Source: Planctomycetota bacterium (lineage in GTDB: Bacteria; Planctomycetota; Planctomycetia; Pirellulales; Pirellulaceae). From it: 5,284 bases of DNA. The notes below the pieces were generated by a model, which did not search any database, had not been told where the DNA came from, and saw only the letters and a program-made list of their open reading frames with translations. Position numbers and translations under genes: made by a program. The stretch spans positions 1 to 5,284 of the forward strand of contig JAPLNJ010001089.1 of the NCBI GenBank assembly GCA_026692885.1. The letters run 5' to 3'. This document shows, in pieces, positions 1 to 5,284 of the stretch. The stretch's first letter is position 1; every line of letters begins with the position of its first letter.

Positions 1-133
1 TGCGGTGTTGTTTAGCTTTCGGCGAGTTTACAATGTCGGCGTGTTGCTGAACATGCAGGACGGGAGCCATTCATCGAATTGCCCTTCTGGCACCTGCCCC
101 ACGATCAACCGAACGCTTTGACGGAGTGCCTCC

Positions 134-196
134 ATGAAGAATCTGACGCTGCGACTCGCAGTCCTGTTGGCCGGTGTTGTGGTCCTTGGCGACTGA
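134..196 (+). other. Signal-peptide-like mini-ORF, possibly a gene remnant
   Basis: An ATG at 134 opens a 20-codon frame ending in TGA at 194-196. The product has a basic start (MKNLTLR) followed by a hydrophobic run (LAVLLAGVVVLG), which is the shape of a bacterial secretion or lipoprotein signal. It stops just where a mature protein or lipobox cysteine would be expected. If the TGA were ignored, the same frame would continue 12 codons to another TGA at 233-235 that overlaps the ATG of the next gene. A GGAG lies at 123-126, seven bases before the ATG, and could serve as a ribosome binding site. It may be the surviving 5' end of a lost secreted protein, a short leader peptide, or chance. Nothing else in 1-231 is recognisable as a gene. 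Confidence 0.3.
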
Positions 197-231
197 AACG
201 AATCATCCGCCCTCACTGTGGAACCCGCCCC

Positions 232-1122
232 ATGATCCGCACCACAACCCTCGTCGCCGCCGTCGTGTTGGCTGCCGTCCAAGCTCCCGCCCAGGACGCC
301 AAGCCCCTCCGTGTCTACTTCGTCGGCAACAGTGTCACCGACACGATCAAGTACGGGGCGCTGGCCGACCTGGCGAAGAACCGGGGGCACCAACACGTCT
401 GGGGCCGCCACATGATTCCCGGTGCGCCCCTCCAGTGGATCTGGGAACACCCCAAGGACGGCTTCCAAGAGCAACCCTTCGGCCACTACCCCACCGCCCT
501 TGCCGATCACCCGTGGGACGTTCTCAGCCTCCAGCCATTCGACCGGCACTTGGACGGCAAAGACGGTGACCTCACGATGGCGAAGAACTTTATCGAGTTG
601 GCACTGCCCAAGAGTCCCGACTTGCAAGTCTACGTCTACGCCCGCTGGCCCCGGCAGGGCAAGGACGACTTCGACACCGCATGGCTGAAAAAGTACACCG
701 GAGGTTGGGACGGGACGAACGAGACCAAAGACTACTTCGAGCGGCTGACCCTGGAGCTTCGGAAGACGTGCTCGAACTTGAAGAAGCCGGTTCTGATGGT
801 GCCGGTCGGACACGTCATGTACGAGTTGAACCAACGGATGAAGGCCGGGGATGTGCCGGGCCACAAGCAGATCAAGGAGGTTTTTGCTGACGGCATTCAC
901 CTGAACAACGTGGGCTCCTACGTCGTGGGCTGCACGTACTTCGCCACGATGTACAGGGAGAGCCCGAAGGGGTTGCCGGGGGAGCCGTACAAGGTAATGG
1001 ACTCCAAGCTGGCCGAAGTCATCCAGGACACGGTGTGGAAGGTGGTCAGCACGCATGAATTAGCCGGGGTCAAGCCTCCCGTCAATGCCATCTTTGATCC
1101 CAGCATCGAACGAACTCGGTGA
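232..1122 (+). CDS. Secreted SGNH/GDSL-type hydrolase
   Basis: A 296-residue protein, probably an exported esterase-like hydrolase whose substrate cannot be told from the sequence. Residues 1-21 form a signal peptide: basic start, hydrophobic LVAAVVLAAV, then APAQ before the mature part. SGNH block I is seen as VYFVGNSVTD (residues 28-37), with Ser34 as the likely nucleophile and GNS in place of the textbook GDS. The closing block is ADGIHLN, giving Asp220 and His223 as the DxxH pair. The middle segment WDVLSLQPF (95-103) lies where many relatives carry a GxND block, but no clear GxND is visible. The ATG at 232 is chosen because it starts directly on the signal peptide; an upstream TTG at 79 would bury that signal behind 51 unlikely residues. 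No strong Shine-Dalgarno precedes it. The gene lies 54 bases before the metallophosphoesterase gene and may be transcribed with it. Family call fairly sure, substrate unknown. Confidence 0.8.
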   Translation: MIRTTTLVAAVVLAAVQAPAQDAKPLRVYFVGNSVTDTIKYGALADLAKNRGHQHVWGRHMIPGAPLQWIWEHPKDGFQEQPFGHYPTALADHPWDVLSLQPFDRHLDGKDGDLTMAKNFIELALPKSPDLQVYVYARWPRQGKDDFDTAWLKKYTGGWDGTNETKDYFERLTLELRKTCSNLKKPVLMVPVGHVMYELNQRMKAGDVPGHKQIKEVFADGIHLNNVGSYVVGCTYFATMYRESPKGLPGEPYKVMDSKLAEVIQDTVWKVVSTHELAGVKPPVNAIFDPSIERTR

Positions 1123-1161
1123 GGCAGCAACCAGGCGGCGCCCCCATGTGCGGCGACCAGC

Positions 1162-1167
1162 GGAGGA
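1162..1167 (+). promoter_or_regulatory. Ribosome binding site for the metallophosphoesterase gene
   Basis: GGAGGA lies nine bases before the ATG at 1177. It is the clearest Shine-Dalgarno sequence in the window and fixes this start, which also places the first metal-binding motif at residues 8-10, as is normal for the family. Confidence 0.75.
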
Positions 1168-1176
1168 TTACCGGCA

Positions 1177-1989
1177 ATGCGACTGGCGTGGATGACGGAC
1201 ATACATCTGAACTTCCTTGAAGCCATCAACCGAGGCCGGTTCCTGGAAACGGCACGGGACCAGGCCGACGCCTTCGTCATCAGCGGGGACATCGCCGAGA
1301 GTCCCAGCATCACCGGCGTTCTGACGGAGATGGCGGACGTTTGGCAGAAGCCGATCCACTTCGTCCTGGGGAACCATGATTTCTATCGGGGTTCCATCGG
1401 CAAGACCCGATTCGACGTAGCCAGTTTGGCTCACCAACGGGAGTTTCTGACGTACCTGACGGCAACCGGTGTCGTGGAACTCTCACCGCAGACTGCGATT
1501 GTCGGTCACGATGGCTGGGCCGATGCTCGGCTCGGCGATTTTGAAGGCTCGGACGTAATCCTCAACGACTATGTTCTGATCGAGGAACTGGGTAAGTGGA
1601 AGGGCCGTTCGTACCTGGACAAGCCTGCACTCCGAGAAGCCCTGAACGTCCTTGGCGACGAGGCTGCCCGGCACTTTGAGGTCGTCCTCAAGCAGGCGGT
1701 TGCCCAGTACCCATCGGTGATCGCCGTGACCCATGTGCCACCCTTCAAGGAAGCCGCTTGGTACGACGGCAGGCATTCGGACGACAACTACCTCCCGCAC
1801 TTTGCCTGCAAGGCGACCGGTGATGTCATGCGGAACATCATGGAGGCCAACCCGCAATCTCGGCTGCTCGTTCTGTGCGGACACACGCACGGCAGCGGTG
1901 AAGTACAGATCTTGGAAAACCTCCAGGTCTTGACCGGAGGGGCAGAATACGGACACCCGGCGATTCAACGGATCTTTGACATCGGATGA
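1177..1989 (+). CDS. Calcineurin-like metallophosphoesterase
   Basis: A 270-residue cytoplasmic phosphoesterase expected to use a two-metal centre to cleave phosphomonoester or phosphodiester bonds; the substrate is unknown. All the classic motifs are present in order: TDIH (Asp8, His10), SGDIAE (Gly37, Asp38), GNHDF (Gly65 to Asp68, with Asn66 and His67), THVPP (His186) and GHTHG (Gly235, His236, His238). The set is complete, so the enzyme should be active. There is no signal peptide or membrane segment. An extra conserved-looking segment, VGHDGWAD at 109-116, recalls a subgroup of bacterial phosphoesterases, judged from memory. The ATG at 1177 has a strong GGAGGA in front. Its stop at 1987-1989 lies 54 bases before the alpha/beta-hydrolase gene on the same strand. 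Because the neighbours on both sides encode exported enzymes, co-transcription would not by itself imply a shared pathway. Confidence 0.92.
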   Translation: MRLAWMTDIHLNFLEAINRGRFLETARDQADAFVISGDIAESPSITGVLTEMADVWQKPIHFVLGNHDFYRGSIGKTRFDVASLAHQREFLTYLTATGVVELSPQTAIVGHDGWADARLGDFEGSDVILNDYVLIEELGKWKGRSYLDKPALREALNVLGDEAARHFEVVLKQAVAQYPSVIAVTHVPPFKEAAWYDGRHSDDNYLPHFACKATGDVMRNIMEANPQSRLLVLCGHTHGSGEVQILENLQVLTGGAEYGHPAIQRIFDIG

Positions 1990-2043
1990 TGACCCCAGGC
2001 TCAGTGCTGGAGCAACTTCCGGGGAGGCTGAAAGGGACGGACC

Positions 2044-3180
2044 ATGCAGACATCTTTCAAGATTTCGGCGACGTTTTTCTGCTGCGTGATCTTGGGCTTG
2101 GCCGCTGCCCAGGCTGCGGAGCAACAGGACACCCAATCCTTCGTCTACAAGAAAACCAAACAGGCCGACCTGGAGTTGGTCGTCCACTACCCGCCTGGAT
2201 GGACGGACCACGACAAGCGGCCAGCCATTGTGTTCTTTTTCGGCGGTGGCTGGGAGAACGGCACGATCAAGGCGTTTAAGCCACAGTCGAAGCATCTTGC
2301 AAGCCGGGGCATGGTGGCGGCACGGGCGGATTACCGAGTGAAGTCCCGGCATGGCGTCACGCCAAAGGAATGCGTCGAGGATGCCAAGAGTGCCGTGCGG
2401 TGGCTGCGGGCCAATGCCGCCAAGCTCGGCATCGATCCTGACCGGATTGTGGCGGCTGGTGGATCGGCAGGCGGTCACATCGCCGCCTGCACCGCCTTCA
2501 CCCCCGGCCTGGATGCCGAAGATGAAGATGCCAAAGTTTCGTCCAAACCCAACGCCCTTGTGCTGTACAACCCCGTCCTCCGCTTCGGTCCCCAGATGAC
2601 GCAACGGATCGGTAACGACGAGGCTCTGGCCAAGGCCATTTCGCCCACCGAGCACCTGACCAAGGACAGTCCGCCGACCTTGATTCTCTTCGGCACCGCC
2701 GATTGGTTGTTGGGCCAGGGTGAAGAGTTCATGAAGAAGTCCAAGGAACTGGGCCATCGGGCCGAACTGTTCACGGCTGAGGGCCAGCCCCACGCCTTCT
2801 TCCACCAGCCACCGTGGCTAGAACGGACGACGCAACGGATGGATGAGTTCCTGGTGTCGATTGGAATCTTGGAGGGGAAGGCGGCGAGCGACCCACCCAC
2901 CGGCACCAAGGCTTCCTTCAAGGGCTGGGAGTTGTACGTCTGGCAGCAGGACGGCGACAACTACTTCTCCCTGCTACCTGGAACGAACCGGCTGAAGACC
3001 GACGCAGAAATAGCCGCAGCAGCAGCAAAGGGCATCGACGCCATCAAGCCCAAGCTGGATGAATTGAAGGCGGGGGAAATGGTCTTCATACACGGCAAGC
3101 GGTTAGGCGATGGACCACCAAATGATCAGGCCAATCTGCTCCGAGAGCATTCCAGGAAGATCGGTCTAAATGCCCCGTGA
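2044..3180 (+). CDS. Secreted alpha/beta-hydrolase (esterase-like) with an added C-terminal domain
   Basis: A 378-residue exported hydrolase resembling the acetyl-esterase or feruloyl-esterase-like alpha/beta-hydrolases of planctomycetes. Residues 1-24 are a signal peptide ending near AAAQAAEQ. The catalytic domain covers about residues 30-277. The oxyanion region is FGGGW (66-70), where many relatives have HGGGW. The nucleophile elbow is GGSAGGH with Ser141, the acid is probably Asp220 (GTADW) and the base His250 (GQPHAFF). After a Pro/Gly/Thr-rich linker at about 280-291 comes a further domain of roughly 87 residues, starting FKGWELYVW and containing YFSLLPGTNRLKT (307-319), then a helical Ala/Lys-rich stretch. 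I do not know this domain's function. The ATG at 2044 is supported by the signal peptide and by AAAGGGACGG just before it. Likely role: removing ester groups from polysaccharides outside the cytoplasm, which is inference. The gene may be co-transcribed with the two upstream genes. Confidence 0.88.
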   Translation: MQTSFKISATFFCCVILGLAAAQAAEQQDTQSFVYKKTKQADLELVVHYPPGWTDHDKRPAIVFFFGGGWENGTIKAFKPQSKHLASRGMVAARADYRVKSRHGVTPKECVEDAKSAVRWLRANAAKLGIDPDRIVAAGGSAGGHIAACTAFTPGLDAEDEDAKVSSKPNALVLYNPVLRFGPQMTQRIGNDEALAKAISPTEHLTKDSPPTLILFGTADWLLGQGEEFMKKSKELGHRAELFTAEGQPHAFFHQPPWLERTTQRMDEFLVSIGILEGKAASDPPTGTKASFKGWELYVWQQDGDNYFSLLPGTNRLKTDAEIAAAAAKGIDAIKPKLDELKAGEMVFIHGKRLGDGPPNDQANLLREHSRKIGLNAP

Positions 3181-3296
3181 CCGGCAGGGATCTCTGCAAC
3201 GAAACCAAAGAAGAAGCCAGCTCCAGCCCATAACATGGCGGAGATGATCTGCGATCCCGACGCCGCTTGTATCCTCGCAAAGAACGAGGTCGGAGT
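3181..3296 (+). other. Gap between hydrolase and cupin genes, open in the hydrolase frame
   Basis: The hydrolase stop TGA (3178-3180) is followed in the same frame by 39 sense codons, ending at a TGA (3298-3300) that overlaps the cupin ATG as ATGA. The predicted residues begin with a linker-like stretch (ATKPKKKPAPAHN) and then an ATG at 3235 that would start a 21-residue peptide, beginning MAEMICDPD. No good ribosome binding site precedes that ATG. It could be a tail lost through a point mutation to a stop, a coupling mini-ORF for the cupin gene, or chance. No promoter or terminator is convincing here. Confidence 0.3.
3286..3290 (+). promoter_or_regulatory. Ribosome binding site for the small cupin gene
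   Basis: GAGGT lies six bases before the ATG at 3297. It supports this start over the TTG at 3267, which would add ten unlikely basic residues. Confidence 0.6.
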
Positions 3297-3683
3297 ATGA
3301 GAATCATCGCATCTGCCACCCGTTCGTTTGTGCCTGCCGGACACGAGAACCCTTTGTCGCCGGGAGTCCTGAAGAAGATCCTGTTGGAGAAGGCGGATCT
3401 CCAGCCAGGACGTATCCAGATGGTCAACTGGGCAAGTCTCGGTGCAGGTAAGGAATTTGTCCGACACTACCACGAAGACATGCAGGAGATCTTCATCCTG
3501 GTGCAGGGGGAGGCGGAGATCACGGTCGGAACGGAGACTACCACCCTGCATCGTGGCGATGCGGTCGTGGTCGATCCCCGTGAGGTTCACCAGATGCGAA
3601 ATGCGGGAACGGAGGCGGTGGAATATCTGGCAATTGGGATCACCAGCGAAGCCGGGGGCAAGACGGTGGTTGTGGAAGAGTAG
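3297..3683 (+). CDS. Small single-domain cupin protein
   Basis: A 128-residue cytoplasmic protein made of one cupin barrel, a metal-binding beta-barrel used by many enzymes and sensors. Cupin motif 1 matches G(X)5HXH(X)4E(X)6G exactly: Gly51, His57, His59, Glu64, Gly71. Motif 2 is partly kept: Gly87, then DPR (93-95) where PxG is usual, His98 and Asn102. The four expected metal ligands, His57, His59, Glu64 and His98, are all present. There is no signal peptide. One-domain cupins of this size include sugar isomerases, dioxygenases and plain binding proteins, so the reaction cannot be named. The start is set by GAGGT six bases upstream. The ATG overlaps the stop of a short upstream open frame. 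About 124 bases without a visible gene follow it. Confidence 0.88.
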   Translation: MRIIASATRSFVPAGHENPLSPGVLKKILLEKADLQPGRIQMVNWASLGAGKEFVRHYHEDMQEIFILVQGEAEITVGTETTTLHRGDAVVVDPREVHQMRNAGTEAVEYLAIGITSEAGGKTVVVEE

Positions 3684-3807
3684 ACGATCTACCCAATCTC
3701 CAGCACCTCGCCCTCCCATTGAATCCCAAGCTCATTATCCACGCCATCCTCGAACAACACACTAGCGGTTTACTACCAAACGACACCTTGAATGCGGGAG
3801 CAACAAC
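3684..3807 (+). other. Gap before the HdeD-like gene
   Basis: I see no gene here. The start of the gap has a small inverted repeat, GTAGA/TCTAC with a three-base loop, at 3680-3692 across the cupin stop codon, but no T-run follows, so it is not a convincing terminator. No promoter boxes with normal spacing stand out. The end carries GGGAG at 3796-3800, seven bases before the ATG at 3808, a plausible ribosome binding site. Confidence 0.4.
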
Positions 3808-4398
3808 ATGACTACGGAAACGCAACTCACCCTGACTGGACTCCACTTGGTCGGATTGCAAAGCCTCCGCAAACGCTGGGGCTGGTTCCTTGCCCTCGGC
3901 ATCGTGCTGGTGGTCCTGGGCATGGTCGCCCTTGGCTCTTCCGCATTCATGACTCTGGCGACGATGGAATTCGTGGGCTGGCTGATGATCTTGGGCGGCG
4001 TCTTGCAGGCTGCTCACGCCTGTTCCTGCAAGGGCTGGGGCGGTTTCTTCATCGATCTGCTGACCGGCATCTTGTACGTCGTGGTCGGATTCATGGTCGT
4101 GGCGAACCCCGGAACGACGGCAGTCGCCTTGACGCTGCTGATCGCCATGTTCCTGATCTTCGGCGGGATCTTCCGCATCATGGTGGCTCTCGTGGTTCGT
4201 TTCCAGAACTGGGTTTGGCTGCTGTTGCACGGCGTCGTGAATCTGCTCCTGGGGATCGCCATCTGGCGGCAGTGGCCGCTGTCGGGTCTGTGGGTGATCG
4301 GGCTGTTCGTCGGAATCGACATGCTGTTCAACGGCTGGTCCCTGGTCATGCTGGGCTTGGCGGCGAAGAACCTGCCCACGACAGAACGACCGGCCTGA
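3808..4398 (+). CDS. HdeD-like (DUF308) six-helix inner-membrane protein
   Basis: A 196-residue integral membrane protein of the HdeD/DUF308 family. Six hydrophobic segments can be read at about residues 25-46, 50-71, 80-100, 104-130, 134-153 and 158-184. The short N-terminal tail contains basic RKR (21-23) just before helix 1, which suggests a cytoplasmic N-terminus. Family-like features are NPGTTA (100-105) between helices 3 and 4 and GIDMLFNGWSLVMLGLA (169-185) in the last helix. E. coli HdeD is linked to acid resistance, but members elsewhere are mostly uncharacterised, so an acid-stress role here is only a guess. Cysteines 72 and 74 follow helix 2. The start is supported by GGGAG seven bases upstream. 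The VanZ-like gene follows after 70 bases; both encode membrane proteins but no joint function is known to me. Confidence 0.88.
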   Translation: MTTETQLTLTGLHLVGLQSLRKRWGWFLALGIVLVVLGMVALGSSAFMTLATMEFVGWLMILGGVLQAAHACSCKGWGGFFIDLLTGILYVVVGFMVVANPGTTAVALTLLIAMFLIFGGIFRIMVALVVRFQNWVWLLLHGVVNLLLGIAIWRQWPLSGLWVIGLFVGIDMLFNGWSLVMLGLAAKNLPTTERPA

Positions 4399-4413
4399 TC
4401 GGCTGTGGCGGTG

Positions 4414-4428
4414 GCAGGATTGCCCTGC
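4414..4428 (+). repeat. Short inverted repeat between the HdeD-like and VanZ-like genes
   Basis: GCAGG and CCTGC pair around a five-base loop (ATTGC) in the 70-base gap. The stem is only five pairs and no T-run follows, so I do not call it a terminator. It may be chance. Confidence 0.25.
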
Positions 4429-4468
4429 GGATCACGATTCATTGTCGTGGGGAACCGAGAGACCGGCC

Positions 4469-4843
4469 ATGCGTACCATCCGTCTGCTGATCTGTGGCGG
4501 ATACGGGGCACTGCTCACCGTGCTACTACTGGCTCCCAACCCAGCAGCAGTCGTCGGACTCCGCAGGGTTCCGGTCTTCCCCTGGGGAGACATCGGCATC
4601 CACTTCACAGCCTTCACCATCCTGACTCTGCTGGTGTACGTTGCCCAATGGCCGAAAGGAATTGGCTGGGCGGCTTCTGCCGTCCTGGTGGCCTACGGTA
4701 TCACCACCGAGTCCTTGCAGTGGTTTGTTCCGTCACGGGCCGTTGAACTGCTGGACTATACGGAAAACATTCTTGGTGTTGCGGCTGGCACGGGGATTTA
4801 CTGGTTGGGGCGGGCGTGGAAGAAAGGACGCAGCCCGGAGTGA
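4469..4843 (+). CDS. VanZ-like membrane protein
   Basis: A 124-residue membrane protein of the VanZ-like family. Hydrophobic segments lie at about residues 4-22, 43-60, 65-79 and 99-114. The family pattern is clear: an early HFTAF (His45, Phe46) and then TESLQWFVPSRAVELLDYTENILGV, split here as Glu81, Gln84, Pro88, Arg90, Asp96, Asn100, Gly103 and Gly107. VanZ was named for a teicoplanin-resistance accessory protein, but most family members sit far from resistance genes and have no known role, and nothing here suggests glycopeptide resistance. The ATG at 4469 is preferred over the TTG at 4442, since it starts right before the first helix; the Shine-Dalgarno (GAGAG) is weak. Its stop lies just before the truncated cupin remnant. 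Confidence 0.87.
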   Translation: MRTIRLLICGGYGALLTVLLLAPNPAAVVGLRRVPVFPWGDIGIHFTAFTILTLLVYVAQWPKGIGWAASAVLVAYGITTESLQWFVPSRAVELLDYTENILGVAAGTGIYWLGRAWKKGRSPE

Positions 4844-4874
4844 AAAGCGGGCCGGATGATGGCGGCGAAGTTCC

Positions 4875-5075
4875 GACTGTTTCAGGAACGACACGGACAA
4901 GCTGGCCCGGATGATTATCTCCGTTGCGCATGCGGGCCTGGAGAAGATGTTCCTGGAGGTTGGCCAGCCGGTGGCATTGGGCGAGCAGGCCCCACCACCG
5001 TCGAAATCAGAGATTGACAAGTTGCTGGCCGTTACACCCAGCTACGGGATCGAGATTCGGTTGCCGCAGGACTGA
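4875..5075 (+). pseudogene. C-terminal remnant of a larger cupin-domain protein
   Basis: The frame ending at TGA 5073-5075 reads DCFRNDTDKLARM, then IISVAHAGLEKMFLEVGQPV, a PPPSKSEIDKLLAV stretch and finally YGIEIRLPQD. From memory this matches the last 60-65 residues of planctomycete-type cupin proteins of about 150-160 residues: the second barrel motif (usually H-x-FRN, here CFRN) and the helical tail after it. The frame is closed upstream by TGA at 4857-4859, 18 bases before the recognisable part, and no first cupin motif is present, so the metal site is missing. An ATG at 4911 could start a 54-residue product, but with no good ribosome binding site. I read it as a gene whose 5' part was deleted. 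It does not align with the small cupin at 3297-3683. Confidence 0.6.
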
Positions 5076-5088
5076 TCGTGCTGGATGG

Positions 5089-5115
5089 TTACACATCCAC
5101 CATGATGTAAGTCAT
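5089..5115 (-). pseudogene. Eight-residue stub resembling the start of a 3'-5' exonuclease
   Basis: On the - strand an ATG (5115-5113) overlaps the methyltransferase stop as ATGA and opens a frame reading MTYIMVDV, followed by TAA. The peptide resembles the remembered N-terminus of bacterial DnaQ-like 3'-5' exonucleases, where MTYIMVD is followed by an acidic catalytic stretch. Here the frame ends before that stretch. The ATGA overlap is typical of a real downstream gene in an operon, which supports a truncated gene. Eight residues are very little evidence, so chance remains possible. Confidence 0.3.
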
Positions 5116-5284
5116 TTTCGCCTCTTTCCTCGTCCTTTCTTAGGAACGACCTGCTTCTTCTCCATGAAGGCGAAGTTCATCAAGTGCGGCTCTCGCTTGC
5201 CTTCGACCTGCACCGTCTTCAAGATCGTAACATCGAAGTCAGGTGCGAAGCTGTCTCGCAGTTCGTCCTCGGACGAGAAGTACA
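5112..5284 (-). CDS. Class I SAM-dependent methyltransferase, C-terminal part (runs off the window)
   Basis: The last 56 residues of a protein on the - strand whose start lies beyond the right edge. The visible part begins YFSSEDELRDSFAPDFDV, continues ILKTVQVEGKREPHLMNFAFM, and ends in a basic tail (KKGRGKRRK). The pattern Y-F-x-x-E-D-E-L, then F-x-x-x-F-D-V and finally EGKREPH with a closing beta strand is typical of the C-terminal end of small class I methyltransferases, whose SAM-binding motifs would lie in the unseen part. The substrate cannot be told. The basic tail goes beyond the usual domain end. Its stop codon (TGA, complement of 5112-5114) overlaps the ATG of the short exonuclease-like stub. 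It converges with the + strand cupin remnant, 36 bases away. Confidence 0.7.
   Translation of the reverse strand, partial: YFSSEDELRDSFAPDFDVTILKTVQVEGKREPHLMNFAFMEKKQVVPKKGRGKRRK

Noticed and set aside
79..231. TTG start extending the SGNH-type hydrolase by 51 residues
   Set aside because: The ATG at 232 starts directly on a signal peptide, and the upstream residues do not look like part of the family.
28..1056. Long - strand open frame (342 codons) opposite the SGNH-type hydrolase gene
   Set aside because: It is a shadow of a gene with a signal peptide and catalytic blocks; the antisense product is low in order and matches no family I know.
1483..2805. Very long open frame on the - strand (440 codons) across the phosphoesterase and hydrolase genes
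   Set aside because: It lies antisense to two genes with complete catalytic motifs and has no recognisable motif of its own; GC-rich codon use makes such frames common.
3680..3692. Inverted repeat GTAGA/TCTAC at the cupin stop as a terminator
   Set aside because: The stem has only five pairs, is AT-containing and has no T-run after it.
3640..4230. - strand open frame opposite the HdeD-like gene, rich in His, Asp and Gln
   Set aside because: The skewed composition is what an antisense reading of a hydrophobic membrane protein gives; the + strand product is a clear HdeD-like protein.
4469..4843. VanZ-like gene as evidence of glycopeptide resistance
   Set aside because: No other resistance genes are visible, and VanZ-like proteins are widespread with no known role.

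Overview
The window is GC-rich and densely packed, and it looks like bacterial chromosomal DNA, most likely from a planctomycete (perhaps the Gemmata side of the phylum). This is inferred from remembered family resemblance: the SGNH-type and FGGGW-type secreted hydrolases, the metallophosphoesterase and the cupin remnant all read like planctomycete versions. No rRNA or other phylogenetic marker is present, so the assignment is tentative.

Layout. Bases 1-231 hold no convincing gene: an open frame runs off the left edge to 121, and a 20-codon signal-peptide-like mini-ORF lies at 134-196. Six intact genes follow, all on the + strand: a secreted SGNH-type hydrolase (232-1122), a cytoplasmic calcineurin-like metallophosphoesterase (1177-1989), a secreted alpha/beta-hydrolase with an extra C-terminal domain (2044-3180), a small one-domain cupin (3297-3683), a six-helix HdeD-like membrane protein (3808-4398) and a VanZ-like membrane protein (4469-4843). 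The first three are 54 bases apart and could be co-transcribed. The later gaps are 116, 124 and 70 bases, so they may be separate units.

The right end is a scarred junction. Bases 4875-5075 encode the C-terminal part of a larger cupin protein whose N-terminal part is missing. Facing it on the - strand is the C-terminus of a class I SAM-dependent methyltransferase (5112 to the window edge). Its stop codon overlaps the ATG of a nine-codon frame (5089-5115) that resembles the first residues of a 3'-5' exonuclease and then stops. This suggests a deletion or rearrangement that removed the front of one gene and nearly all of another.

The intact genes do not form a recognisable pathway. Two exported esterase-type hydrolases suggest polysaccharide or ester degradation outside the cytoplasm, and the rest read as ordinary accessory and housekeeping genes. 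I see no CRISPR array, transposase, tRNA, rRNA or clear intrinsic terminator. The points most worth checking are the appended domain of the alpha/beta-hydrolase and the broken genes at 4844-5115.
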